A DNA stretch of 64,000 nt from positions 27,980,001 to 28,044,000 of the forward strand of contig NC_135136.1 of the NCBI RefSeq assembly GCF_051014445.1, read 5' to 3'. Positions within the stretch are counted from its first letter, which is position 1. Every line of letters begins with the position of its first letter. The DNA is from Colletes latitarsis. Taxonomy: Eukaryota > Arthropoda > Insecta > Hymenoptera > Colletidae. Below, piece after piece: positions 37,021 through 49,531 of the stretch. The notes beneath the pieces were generated by a model, which saw nothing but the letters and a program-made list of their open reading frames with translations, was not told the DNA's origin and did no database searches. Position numbers and translations under genes: made by a program.

Positions 37021-37442
37021 AAATAAGACTCCCGATCACTTTTGATCAAGCTTCAAGGCAACTATACCAACAGGTGGAACATCAACTGCCTCGAAACGAC
37101 AAGAATTATTCGACTCGTTCTTCGTTAAACACCGAAAGCAATTTATAACCCTATTTCGTCCTTCCGTATCCTGCATGAAACGATCGAATACAATTTTCCC
37201 ATGTTCGACCGACAAACGCGCGGGAGCGTGCAATCAAAATTTCTAACAAACTCGTCCGTTCGGCACGAGTTCATCCAGGCAGCTTTTTTCTCCGCGCTGG
37301 CTGACTAACAAGTGGACCGAAACTAGTTTGCGGATCGTCTATGAGTATCCATCTGCAGTCAAGGAACTTCGTAGTTTCACGGAAAATTAGTGAAACTCGT
37401 TTACACCGCAAGACAGGCAGTTTCGTGGCGGGCGTCGTAGTA

Positions 37443-37480
<38 letters not shown>

Positions 37481-38932
37481 CTCGACGCCACGGTTACACA
37501 ATATGTGCGCGCGTACACAGAACTGACGGGTAGCGAAAGGGGTTGGAAGTGACGGAAGACCACGTCTCTGATGGGTCGAGACACCGCGGTTTCCGTATAT
37601 CGCTAACAAGGCGTGTTTCTAGTCGGTTTAAGATGCCGGTGCCTAGGAGTATCGTGGTTTCGAAAGTTCGAAACGGTCCTCTCCTCTATGATACGTTCGC
37701 CCCCTCGCGAAACTGCAGACCTTTGCATCGACTGGACACGATTTCTGAGCCTTCTCCGAGGATCAATGCAGTTTCCCGGGACTGCATCTGCCGTTGGAAA
37801 CTTCAAAGATTTATTATCCAATTTATGTCGCGATGGAGACCGATGTCTCTTCGGAACGGAACAATTCGCTCGAGTGTAATTAACGATCTGTTGGGGCTCA
37901 AGACGAACGGCGCTGAATATTCGCGCACGATTATGGATCGATTGCTTATTAAAAATTAAGTAAATTGTTCATTGGAACGACTGGAAGTTTTTGTTTTTGA
38001 ATCGTACTGTTTTTAATAATACTGTCGTTACTATTAGTACTAAATGTCTTTGTGTGAAAGTATAGTTTGGTCTCGACATTTCGAACGGAACCAATTGTAC
38101 GTAACTCACATTTTTTATTTCGTAAAGTTTTACTAATATCTGAAAATATCGAGACAAAGAAATCTCGAGTTATACAGAGAAACATTTTTCAACTTTTAAA
38201 TTATGAATGTCTCGAAAAATATTCAGTATCTATAATGTTACATATTTGTAAATAAGACGACGAAATTGATCAGTATTCGCAGTTTCAAGGAAATCGGTGA
38301 CGAATACTTCGTAAGTAGAATATGGATAATGGCGAGTAATTTTGCTTTACGATGGCCGACTAAATTGATCCATCGAGTCGTACGGGGGGCATTTTTTTGC
38401 ATCGCAGAAAAGTAACAACGTTCGAACGAACAAGCGTGAACGTTTCTCGGAATCGATCGTGTCCTTCGAAACCGTAAGATTTCTAACAGCTCGAAATGAC
38501 AGTAAAATATCGACGGAGAGAGCCAGCGAAACTATCCGGCGCGACGGATCGAACACGGCTGAAAAAGACAAGGGTAATGGAGTGTTCCGCTTAATCCAGC
38601 GAAGCCGCGCTGATCGGAGGAGTAACGCGGATCGGCGGTATTCCAGAAACGATGCCAATGTTCGCGAATAATTGATCCCAATCCTCGGCAATTGGGAAGA
38701 GCGAGGCGACGCGAAGACACACCGACGTAGTCAGCGAAGTCTCCCGGCTAACTGGAACAGATATTCTATTACCGTCGATTCCAGGGCTTCCCTCGACACA
38801 TTTGAAACCCAATCCAATTTCATATCGGGCGCACCGTCCGAGAAACGCGCGCATTCGAACGTCTCAAGTTCGTCGACCCTCTTTTCACAATCGCTTTGTC
38901 TCGCCCAGTTCTACCTCAATAATTCGTATTTT
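37021..38932. other. No gene recognised; (ACG)n tract and two GC-rich islands
   Basis: GC-rich islands lie at about 37230-37900 and 38340-38930. An (ACG)n microsatellite of about 12 units lies at 37443-37479, giving Thr, Arg/Asp or Val/Ser homopolymer frames depending on the strand. The open frames here (for example 37543-37959 plus, 138 codons, and 37271-37609 minus) have no domain. They include the repeat-derived homopolymers, so I do not call exons. Confidence 0.4.
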
Positions 38933-38936
38933 TTAA

Positions 38937-39166
38937 CGCTTTGACTTGAATATCACCCCATATACGGATGTCAAGATTTTTCACTATGGAACTAGAAATA
39001 TTAATTCTCATATTTAAATGTGGAGAGAAATAAATTTGGATAGGATTTGTGAACTTTAACAAGAGTATAAAAATAATTACTGAAACAAATTTCATTTCAG
39101 GTTTGCAATGGTCTAAAATCAGAATTTTAGTCTTGCAGAAAATTGTACGATTTTCATCTGGCAGTG
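38937..39166 (+). mobile_element. Family E MITE, second copy
   Basis: TTAA at 38933-38936 is followed by CGCTTTGACTTGAATATCACC, corresponding to the start of the 7515-7747 copy, and the body ends 'ttttcatctggcagtg'. The right TTAA is not preserved (the sequence reads 'gattgtt'). The two copies are clearly homologous across the full length but diverged, with small indels. Confidence 0.75.
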
Positions 39167-39170
39167 ATTG

Positions 39171-40318
39171 TTGCGACGCAGGATGACGATCGATCAGGGG
39201 TTCAATGGATCGTTTGCGGTCGCTATTTCTACGTACAAATTAATGTGTGTAGCGTTGATGTGATTTTGGTGTGATGTGAATGGTAATATTTGCTGACAAT
39301 TTGTTAACACAAATTAAACTTCAATAAAAACGGTAACTGAATGTACAAAGATTGTGTGCTGGTTGAGTGAGTTCTAACTGTGTTCTGTCCGAGTTCTGGC
39401 TGAGTTTTGATGTTTGACAGTTAACGTGATTGAACAAACTGTGTGAAAGACAACTCTGACGCCGTCTCCTTCCTTTCAAGCACCTTTGCAACGATGCCCT
39501 TGGAAGGGGGTGCGTGTCACGTCAGAGCGAAGACGTCGCTTGAGGACGTTGAAGAAAGTTGCCTAAAAATGCAACGACGAACACGACCATACAAACGCCA
39601 CTCAGTCACATCACAAACATTACGCGTCCAAACATCCTAATCACGATTTCTAATCCTTACTCATCCTAAATCTCACACCCTTCCTGAGTCACACTGCCCC
39701 TTGACCATCGTCTCTACTTCTACCTATCTCCGGCAATAGTATATAAAAGTTTGCAATATTGAAAAATCGGCAGAAAGAGTCTAATACTTAGTCGACCTAA
39801 TAGTTGTACAAGTTTCTTAAGAAAATAAAGTGTTGTCAATTTTACTTAGAATCCAATATGACATTCGGGTGACGGGCTCTATCTAAGGCCATCGACATTC
39901 TCGTAGCGAATCCGCGAAATTACTCGCAGATGCACTATCTCCGCGAACAAATTAATATTGTGGAGTCGCGTGGAAACAAGAATTAATATATGAGGTTTAC
40001 TTCTGATTGGAAAAATGTTTATTCTAATGTGATGCTATGTTACATTAACAGAGAGAATGAAATTTTGAAGTGCATTAGTCGGAGATATCGGAGTGACTGC
40101 CTTGTTCGGCAAACGCAAGGAATGAGTTAGCGTGGGGGTCGTGGAAAATTCTGCTATGAAAAATCCTTCGACTCATACATATATGGGTACAATGAAGTTT
40201 TATGGCCCTGCCTGCGCCAACGTGGGACCCAGAGTTGCAACCATTGCGCTACAACGGAGGAATTTCGATGTTACAAAAATTACTGCTTCTCGCCTTGAGT
40301 CGCAACAGTATATAATAT
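39171..40318. other. No gene recognised; promoter/poly(A)-like signals at 39740-39830
   Basis: TATATAAAAG at 39740-39749 is followed about 75 bases later by AATAAA at 39824-39829, a spacing seen in some retrovirus-like LTRs. The preceding sequence is comparatively C-rich on the plus strand. I found no second LTR, no clear TG...CA boundaries and no target duplication, so a solo LTR is only a possibility. 40080-40320 holds nothing recognised. Confidence 0.25.
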
Positions 40319-40320
40319 AA

Positions 40321-40679
40321 CAGTGTTCGGCCAACCCTGGGAAAAATTTTAATGGAAGATTCTAGAGGCCAAAACAAGACAAAAATCAAGAATGCCAATT
40401 TCTTGACTGAGGCTTCGTTAAAAAGTTATTAATAATTAAATTAAAAAATTTCAAATCGTTCTAGAAAAATTATTTTCAGTTGCAGGGATCAATTACAATC
40501 ATTTTTCGTGAATAGACATACCCCTGAAATCCTGCGCAAATTCAGTTCCGCCGGAACTTTAAACGTTAATCACTTTTTAACGAAGCCTCCATCAAAAAAT
40601 TTGTATTCTTGATTTTCGTTCTATTGTGACCTCTAAAATTTCCCATTACAATTTTTCCCAGGGATGGCCAAACACCCTG
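40321..40679 (+). mobile_element. Family A MITE, short form (359 bp)
   Basis: The left end is degraded to CAGTGTTCGGCCAACC; the right end is AAACACCCTG before TA. It contains one 144-bp module between the arms. It is directly followed by family C sequence that also follows the copy ending at 50570. Confidence 0.88.
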
Positions 40680-41196
40680 TATATGGGAGTTCGGGACAAA
40701 ACTAAGAACTCTTAAACTATTCAATTTTCGATTTAAGGCCTCAAATACTTTTTTTAAGAGGATACTAAGACGCATCGATTTATGAAAAAAAAAAAAATAC
40801 AATTTTACAAAAAAAATTATACTAAATTATTTAATTATTAAATTAAAATGATCTTAATTTTTTATTGAATAAAAAGATTTTTATAATGAGAAAAATGAGC
40901 GCCGTTTACGAAATATCTTGAAAACTAATAAAAATCGGGTAAGTACATTAAAGCTTAATGAATTCGTATTAAAAAGCACCATCGCATGATCCAAAAAAAA
41001 AAAATATATATATGTAGTTCCATTTAAAAAACGAAACTTCACCATCATATCTTTTAAATTAATAACATAAATAAAATTTTCGTTTACGCCAAAATAGGGA
41101 TCCCAATTTATCCTGCAATTTACATATAAATAATTTTTTGTATCATCAATAGTTATTGAAATATCACGACTGTCATACTTTAGTGTGGACACCCTG
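40680..41196. mobile_element. Family C element adjoining family A
   Basis: Begins TATATGGGAGTTCGGGAC immediately after the family A terminus. Sequence from here to about 40905 is shared with 50571-50775 ('aactattcaattttcga', 'atgcatcgatttatgaaa(a)n'). A possible right terminus, GTGTGGACACCCTG, ends at 41196 before TA. No protein domain was found; the minus-strand frame 40881-41201 is low-complexity. The nature of the element is unknown. CAGGGTGTCC-type ends suggest a Tc1/mariner-like MITE (inference). Confidence 0.6.
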
Positions 41197-41198
41197 TA

Positions 41199-42600
41199 CA
41201 ATGAATTTTAGTAAGAAAGATATACTTATTTAACCCTTATGATGCTGATACAAGAAACATTTTGATTTTCAAAATCAACAGTATGAATTTGTACCTAAAT
41301 GCTGCCATGTAAGTGTAATATACAATTGTACAAATCTATTCTCTTCGTTATCCTGTGTGTGAAAGTAATCGAAGTCTTTTTCTATAAACGTGGTGTAAAA
41401 GTGAAATAATACTCTTCAAACTTCATATTCACGTCAAAGTGATACATGTATTATGATTGTACTTTTTATATGTGTAAACTTATAAAAGCTATCTAGAAAG
41501 AACTAATATTTCCGCTTGTTACGCATACTAGGATAAACTGAACATGGAATCAGGCACTAGCGAATAGATTTCTGTACTATCAAGACTATGAAGTCTCCTT
41601 TTCCTATGTATTTACGATAGAAAAAGGAGCAAAGAAAGAATCGACGACGAACCGGATGCGCGTCTGATTTACGACTTCTCACGTGTTGGTGGTTAGTATT
41701 GTCCAAGAATCGAGTAAACAATTTCTATGATAATTAGAAAGAACGCATGGTTAATTGGACAGGTCTGCAATTCAATTGTAATATGAAAAATGTCTAATTA
41801 AAATACAGGATTAAAGAAACCGAAATTATAATTTCAACTTTCTGAACTATCGCGCGTATGAATTCCATACTTTTCATCTCGAGGACAAACGGAACGCAAA
41901 ATGGTAACAATGCAACCAGACTAATTGGAGAAAGATTGCCTACGGTAGTTCACATTCGTTCTCTCCTTTTATATATATATATAAAAGGAAGCATTTACAT
42001 ACAAAAATACTTGCTAAATATTTGTAAATCTGTTGCTCGTACAATCATTTTTCCCCGTTTTCGAACCCCAACATTTACGATTACGTTCATAGAATTTCAT
42101 TAAAATAAATATTGTGGGCAATATTCCGAATATATACAAGCATGTTCAAAGAGTTTAACATTGTAAGGATTGTCGAGGATGGTCAGAGGCGTATGGTCGG
42201 ATTCAATCACGTGGACAATAAACGTAACTATATAAACTATATTATTTAATATTTACTAAAACTATTTAACGTAAAGAACATAAAAGAAAGACATAAAACG
42301 TAAACGTAAAAAAACCATAAACGTAAAACTGTAACTGCTCTCGACTAGCGTTCAATGCAGAGTGACGTTCCTGTAGTCAAAGTCGAACCTTCCCTAATGC
42401 TATCTTCCTAATAATCTAAACAAAATGCACGTTCGAGGCGCAGTCCCCCGAACGCATTTCAGCCTAAACCTAAACACCTCACTCGATACGTACTCTAGAT
42501 TAGACTAAACACCATCGATGTCAACGGTCCCACGGTCCAAACACATATTATACACTTCTTACAACATATCGTAATATTTATTCCAGGAAAAAATATAAGA
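41199..42600. other. No gene recognised; perfect 26-bp palindrome at 41964-41989
   Basis: A perfect inverted repeat centred on (AT)n lies at 41964-41989, with arms TCCTTTT and AAAAGGA. 'aacgtaaacgtaaaaaaacc' style short repeats occur near 42297-42330. Nothing coding was recognised. Confidence 0.35.
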
Positions 42601-43470
42601 TGCGCCAGCTTTTTGTCCCAGAGTGTGGGTCAAGTGACCGTCGACTCCAGTGGCCGGCAGCTGAGGTAATTAAAAACCCATTTAAGGGCCTGTTTCGCAT
42701 GAAATCTGACGGCCTGGATTGCAAGAAGTAAGCGGTTTCACCGTAGCGGTTTCAACTATTTATCAACACCGTCCAAACAAGACAACCTTATCCTAATCGC
42801 GCAAAACCCCACGGATGTTGTCGCGTTTCTTTCGTCTCGACTAATCGTCTTCGCAGGTATCGAGCGCGTGCCACTATCAGCTCGTCTTTTCCCAGGACAA
42901 ACCGATTCAGTACGAGCAAAAACGACCTCCAGAGTTTTCTCGTCGTTGACGTCGGCAAAATGGAGGGCCTCCAGCATCGATGGACAGCGTGCAATTCATT
43001 CGATTGTCAGGAGAAGTTTAAAACGACTTGTCACGAGCCGACCGACGTCGTTCGTCTAAACTGCTTCGCTGTTTCGAGGACTTCGAGTCTTCCAGAGGAG
43101 GACGCTGAACGACGACATAATAACGACAATTATTGTTACAATTTCGAGCGAGATGTTTCGCGCGTCGACGAGTAACTTGCCGCGCGAACAACGCGTCCCT
43201 GCCTCCTCGCGCGACTCTTACAACCCACTTCGCGTTAATCTCTCTGCGCTGGCAAACGAGGGAACTCCCGGGGAGTCTCTCTCGTAAATTTCGTACCGAA
43301 GTTTCCGCGCGGTTCGAGAATTTTTCCGCGCCCGAAACGCGACTTGCGAGTTCATTTCGCGGTGGGAAAACACGCGAAACGCAATTTAACGGCACGGAAA
43401 AGTTTAAGAATCGCGGCGATTAACGGAAACGCGTTTAGAATCACGGTGGAACGGGGAACGTGACGGTTCG
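42601..43470. other. GC-rich island, no gene recognised
   Basis: Open on both strands (96 codons plus at 43133-43423; 125 codons minus at 43018-43395) with Arg-rich translations lacking a domain. CG dinucleotides are abundant (many CGCG and TCGC strings), unlike the flanks. It could be a conserved non-coding or promoter region; the sequence alone does not say. Confidence 0.35.
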
Positions 43471-46400
43471 GATTAAAATTTGCAATTTCAACGAAGCTCT
43501 ATTAAACCTTGGAATTTACGGAAACGCGGTATAAATTAACAAAACTACTAAGAGAATGATTTAATATTCTCTAATTTAATTTTCTCGGGAAAAAGATTTT
43601 ATTCTACAAAATCATCCCCTTTCCAGCTGTACCATAATTACTGGGAACATTCTGTACATCTAAAATTATTTTGTTGATTTTATTCTTTTAAATCACAAGA
43701 AAAGAATAACATGATCAGAAAATTTATATTGAAATCATTGATAAGTAACTTCAAAATGTTTAAAAACGCTGTGTTTATAGTTTTATGAATTTTCAATACT
43801 GAATATTACGATATTCTGTAATTATTATTACAACACAATTTATAAACCAACTCAAATACTGTGAACGTATAGAAGCTGGTATATCACAAAAAAACTTTAT
43901 TATGATTCAGGAAACAGTGAATAAGTAACCTTCAGATTTCTGTGTTTTGTCACCCGGTAAAAAATGGCAGTAAAAGTATAATCGAAAAAACTTGTTAGCG
44001 TATTGACGGAACGATTGTCAAGAATTGATTAGGATTACTAGATGTAGTTTTCTAATAACGGCCACTTGCAGTAATGACGGAACTATTGACAGGAATTAGC
44101 TGGGGTTGACCAGACGTAGTGGTTGTCTAATAACGACCAGTGCCACCCACAATTGATGGAATTAGGTTGCACTCTGGTCTGCCCTGAGTAAAATCTCTGA
44201 GTCTAGGTAAAGTACAATAATAGGAAATGGCTAATTTCGCTAGTCGACGGATAAATTAGATATGTACGAAATGGTTTTCCACAAATTTTCTGAAGGATGC
44301 TCTGAATAATTACTCTGGATGCCTTTACAGTACAGTGATAAGTATTAGTATAAATACAAATTTAGAAAACATGATTGTTATGTGGATTTACTAACTAAAG
44401 ACAAGAGAAAGAATTTTCATCGCGTGCAAGAACTTTGTAATGAAAATTATCGTACATATGAAAATGTGAAATTATTTTTAAAAATCGATTATGTGTTATT
44501 CGATACACAAGAAAATATAGACAAATATTTTTCTCTTATTAATAATTTGAAAATGGGAAGGTTAACGAGCGGAATGCTTGTACAAATGTCTGTTAAATAT
44601 CAGCCATTAAAGAATTAGCTCGGTCGCGCATTATACTTTCGTATTTTCTGTTTATACGGTGTACTGGCTGGCGAAGTCCTACCGCGAATGGTCTCTGTTT
44701 AAATAATTATATCACGCGAGGCTAATAATTGGACCACGTAAAACTAAACGACGGAAAAACTGTCCGCTTCGGTGGTACGTTTTGCTTATTGTCTCGTAGG
44801 AAAGAGTTTTCCTTTAATTTCCCGAGGATGCTTTCTTTTCCCAGTCGCTTCACGGGAATATCCGGTCTTTTTAGCAAACCATCCTCTCTTATCTTCGCAA
44901 TTTTTCCCATCGCCCGCGTAATTAATAATTCAATTTCATTATCCGGAGACTGAGCTACCCGGTAAATAAAGTTACACCGAACGGATAAAGGATAAATTGA
45001 TTACAGCTGTTTGATATTTATGTGATTGCAATTTATTAAAAAAACCACGGAATAATACACCGGATGTTAGTCGCTTCAAGATATTTTTCTTTGATTTCCT
45101 CCGTCACAAGCTCAATGACATTCCTCGATTAAAAATACTTTTATATGAACTTTATTTTCTCACACTTAGCAATTTCGTAGGTGTTCCAACAATATGACTA
45201 TACTTTAATCTACAACCAACTAAATGCAATTAAATACACAGGCACCCAACAAATATTCAAAGTCATTTTTCTTCGGAACAAAACATTGTAGGAACAAATT
45301 TTATTCCATACTTTTTGCTATGGGTACCTTGTATATCTTCTTTGCAAACGCTACTGGCGCTTTGTTCTCTTGTATGTTTACATTCGCAACGATGGATGAA
45401 AGTACTGTTGCGAATAATACGGAAAACAATGAAAAAATCTTCAACGTACTACAATGAGCTCGTCAGCTGCTAAATGAGGAGTTAATAAATCGTACATAAA
45501 GGTACAATAAGATGCTAATTGTATGAGCTCGTTTTATGGAATTCGCCTTATCTACGCGAATCGCAAGAATTGTAAGCGTGCTTGACGATCACGGCACAAA
45601 ATAACAGTAATTACACGCTCTGAATCATCACCGATCACTGTCATTTTGCGGTTAATTGAAATCCGGCCAAGGAAACGTCTAATCATCCCTCGCTTGCTAT
45701 CTACCAATCGATCGTTTATTTATGCGTAATTTATTTCTGTATTCTCCAATACAGACGTTCCCGATGTCAGAGCAAGCTTAAAATTCTGACGATTTAATAT
45801 TAATTTATTTCCGTACAGTTTGGTCTGTTATTTTTTGTTGCAGATATAACAAAAATTAGTAGAAACATTTGTTATTCCAGTACCGCCGTCATTTTTGTAA
45901 GTTATCATGCGAATATTATTTTTTGCTACCAAATATCAATTAAATTTTAACAATCATTTTGCTTGAAAAAAAATATTTTGATCTATTAGTTTCGTGTTTA
46001 ATTTATCGCTACATTGAAAAATCGCTCCGAACATAATTGGAAGCAACAACCTTCGGAAAGAATTCATAAAAACATAGAGAATCGGTATTATAATAACAAT
46101 ATAAATTGAAACTGGTGCGTACCAAAAACTGAAGGATAGAGCAAGTATACTATATCAAGCGTAATCCATTTGAACGAACTTAATTCGTGAATTTACGATG
46201 ACATTTGATTCGTGAAATGTAATAATCGAAATCCTAATCGACGGTGCCAGAGCATGAATTCTTGGGCATAGGTTACACTGACATTATCCATAACAATCAG
46301 CGACATTGCGCGCATCACGATTTCGCAAGCATTTACGAGCGACAAGAGCCACTGTAAAATAGATTTCACAAATCTCCGCGTACAGAAATGCAGCGTCTCG

Positions 46401-47390
46401 ACATTAAAGGTCAAGAGGTTATAGATGACACTGAAATATTGAAAATGACATTAAGGATGCATCAGAAAGAATCCAAAGAATCCAAAGAATCTAAAAGTAA
46501 CAATAATGTAACAGGAAGTTTATCTTAAAATCGTAAATTAATCAGTCACTTTGAAAGCTGCCAAGACATATTAAAATCCACTACTGGAAATAGAAACAAT
46601 TAGCTTTTCACATTCAGGTATACCGAGTCTAAATCGTTATATTATTTTTCCACGTGTCGGACCATTTCGTCATTCTTCGCATATTTTTGTTTAAGTAAAT
46701 TGTATTCGAGGAAAATATGTACAGATAGCGGCCATCTTTTTACATTAATCTCTTCCTATTAATAAATTATTTTATCGATTTATTTTCATAGGAATCAGTC
46801 AATTCATTTTTTAGAAAACACGTTCAATGTTGTTACTACCAACAGACTTTTATCAAATTTGAAAAGCAGAATACACCTAATAAATTACTTCAATTAAACT
46901 CACTGTAATAATTGTTAAATAAATAAAAAAATTAACCGTGGCAGGATTATGTTCATGCATATTTACAAGTGGCAAAAATTTCGTATAGTTAAATACTTAT
47001 TACTAGATGGTATCTAACAAATTGAGATATGAGGTCATTTCATATAGCTTTCGTACTGTGAGAGTTGTGATTAACTTTTAATGCTAAATAGGTTAAAATC
47101 ATATAGTAGTGACTGTGGATAATTTTACTAGGATAGAATACGCGTTTATTTATGCGCACTACTAACAATTGTAAATTTAACTCATCATCGTTGGATATTA
47201 AGTTGAGAGAAATTAGTTCAATCGTTTGTTTATATTGTTTTAGTTATGTTGCTTATGGCCATCGACCAGTACATCTTTAAAAGAAGGTGACAGAGTATCA
47301 GTCGTTAAATAGTATTTTTTCCAGCACCTGATAATTCAGTGTTCTAAATACTCTGAGTAGTAGATTTTCAAAATTATTCCTAACTAGAAA
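43471..47390. other. AT-rich, no gene recognised; degenerate 71-bp tandem repeat
   Basis: An imperfect tandem repeat lies at 44001-44160: 'tgacggaac(g/t)attg' at 44004 and 44075, 'tctaataacg(g/a)cca' at 44051 and 44126, with a weak third start near 44155. An open frame at 44382-44618 (+) encodes 78 residues with ordinary-looking composition (VDLLTKDKRKNF ... GMLVQMSVKYQPLKN) and no family that I recognise. A (AAAGAATCC)3-like run lies at 46466-46495. A dispersed-repeat piece at 46695-46740 is related to 19560-19630. Confidence 0.3.
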
Positions 47391-48947
47391 CAGTTAGACT
47401 CTGTCTCCAATATTGTTTCTGAGATTTCTGTGACATCTAGTGCACATGATAAACGCGTACGCGGCCATTAAATGCACCGGCGATGTTTCGTTGTAATTCA
47501 ATAGAATCACCCAGCGTGGCCGGACCGAATCGCCGATTCTAAACCTAAAGCCTGCCTCTCTGGGTTGATCAAGCAATCCCGCGTTAATAGGTCCCTGGTA
47601 CAAGTGAAAACACTTACAGAATACAAACCACGATTTCCAGGGTGCCGACAATCGTGGTCCACGCTGAATGGTAGAACGATATCTAATGTTTGAATGAAGT
47701 TCGTGGTAAATTGAATTCTCCGCGCGAATGCGCGAAAATAGAAGGAAGGACTTTTTCGATGAAATTTGAGAAACGACCCACGATGCTGATAAATGAATTT
47801 TTGCTGTTTTTCGTTTTTCGCTTTCGCGCTGACGAAATACAATCCGGGTATCGCTGACTACGAGGAACCAGGTTCGTTCGAGCAGTCTGGTTCGTCACCG
47901 CCGAAACATCGGACAGCGACTTCGCGTTAATGGAAGCTTTTAGTGTGCCAGTAAACATTTACAGGAAATGCATCCCGATTTCCTGAAACATCGTTAAATC
48001 CTGCGATCATAAATCAAAACGCGTCGCGTGTTTACTGTTCCGCGCATCGTACGAAAGACGATTGTGTTTTCGCGAAATAATCGTCGAATGTTCGAAAATT
48101 ATTACCTGCGACGATCTAACTGCTTCATAAACACGTCATTTATGTTCGTTTCACTCGTCTTACCTGAAACAGAAAAAGAATTCCAATTAGTTGATAGACA
48201 CACGAAGTTGGAACAAAAGTAAACAAAATTTCATTTTTCTTTACGGCATTATTGTAAGTTGTAAACTTTTAAAAGTATACCTTTAAAACGGAAAAAAAAA
48301 ATTTCGAGGATCGTATGTGCCTTTGAATGGAATTTTATTTCATGAATTTTATATCAATCGAAGTGTTCGAAATTTCAATTTTTTTTTAAATTGGTCTGTG
48401 CATATATTGGTTTATTAACAATATATACTAAAAGTCTAAGTAATAATTTGAAACTAGTTAGATAATTGCTTTTTAATCAGTGTTTTGGCGATGATGGCCG
48501 CCCAATGTTATTTTTGCACGACGCTGTGGATGGATGAATTGAACGTACTGCAGTTGTGTGTTAAATATTATATTTGAATAACGTTAGAAACTATTTTACA
48601 GGAATTGAAACATTAACAACGACTCTATCTTTTGTCCCACACGTCTTTTCCCTCTCGATGCTCGCTTAACAATGACCAGTTTCACACACGTCACTCTTTC
48701 CTTCACTCTTTGATCATAAAGCCGCGTCCCCACTGACAAGGAAGCTTCGCGAACGGTCCGGCTTCGATTTTGATGAAACTTCGTACACTTATAAAGCAGT
48801 CAAACATAATCGACACGTATTTTTTTAGCTGCGGTAACTCGAGTTTAAGGGGTGAAACCACCCCTTGAAGTTTTGGCTCGAAATGGCTATCTCGAAAACG
48901 GAAAGATATACGAAAAAATTGTTAATGGGCGAGGTTAATGGTTTCTT
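47391..48947. other. No gene recognised; GC-richer patch 47400-48140 and a hairpin
   Basis: The patch has minus-strand open frames (85, 111 and 91 codons) overlapping each other and without domains. A perfect hairpin, AAGGGGTG-aaac-CACCCCTT, lies at 48847-48866, followed by 'ggctatctcgaaaacggaaag', wording like that in families A, B and C. This hints at another, unbounded repeat between about 48720 and 48950. Confidence 0.3.
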
Positions 48948-49350
48948 ATGTACAATAACATGGTGTTAAAAAACTTAACAAAATACAAATTGTTTATAAC
49001 AAAAAAATTAACTTTTCATTTTATTGAAATTTTCATAATGACAAAAAATGACGAACATTTTATTCCAAATCCATTGGTATGTAACATTTTAAAATTGCCT
49101 CATAGTTTTGCAGATTTTGATGATTTACATCTTGCGCGTATATTCACTATGGTAGCAACCGTTCTAGCTTTGATTTTAATAAAGCACTGTAGGCTTGCAC
49201 TAAATTATACAGTAACAAGTAACAAGTAACAATAACAGTAACAAGTTTCTTAACAGCAATGAAAAGATTAATTCTTTTTATTACCCACCTGACATCGTGG
49301 CAAAGGTGGAGCGATTTATAAATTATAAATACATACAGTGTGTATAGCAA
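48948..49350. other. AT-rich, no gene recognised
   Basis: A 93-codon plus-strand frame (48948-49229) has low-complexity hydrophobic composition and no domain. A short repeat, 'aacaagtaacaagtaacaat', lies at 49215-49234. Confidence 0.3.
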
Positions 49351-49530
49351 TTACTCTATGTAGTTTCGACAATAGTGGTACTCGTCGAAAAAATGTTTGA
49401 AACATGAAGATTTCTTACACCATGCGCATTTAATTATTGCCACGTCACCACAAATATGGCATCTTGGTTCATTGTTAACAGAATAGCAGTACTCAACAGG
49501 ATTCTGGAATGCATTTGGTTTTTCATCTGT
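49351..49530 (-). pseudogene. piggyBac transposase C-terminal cysteine-rich domain scrap
   Basis: The minus-strand frame reads about 59 residues up to a natural-looking stop, with the Cys/His pattern CHICGD...KCAWCKKSSCFKHFF...YHYC. This is the RING/zinc-ribbon-like C-terminal domain typical of piggyBac transposases, which helps bind the transposon ends. It differs in spacing and sequence from the tail of the 22440-24129 relic, so it comes from another piggyBac lineage. Its upstream part is replaced abruptly by a family A element starting at 49532; no catalytic core was found beyond that element. Confidence 0.72.
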
Positions 49531-49531
49531 A

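Noticed and set aside
37441..37480. (ACG)n tract considered as a coding homopolymer repeat
   Set aside because: It is open in several frames on both strands and no flanking coding sequence is recognisable, so a microsatellite is sufficient.
41964..41989. Perfect 26-bp palindrome considered as a binding site or hairpin gene
   Set aside because: Most of it is an (AT)n microsatellite, which is self-complementary by nature. Mentioned only as a regional feature.
42160..42590. LTR-like segment (TGTAAGGATTG ... TTATTCCA)
   Set aside because: No matching target duplication, no partner, and ends are only superficially TG/CA.
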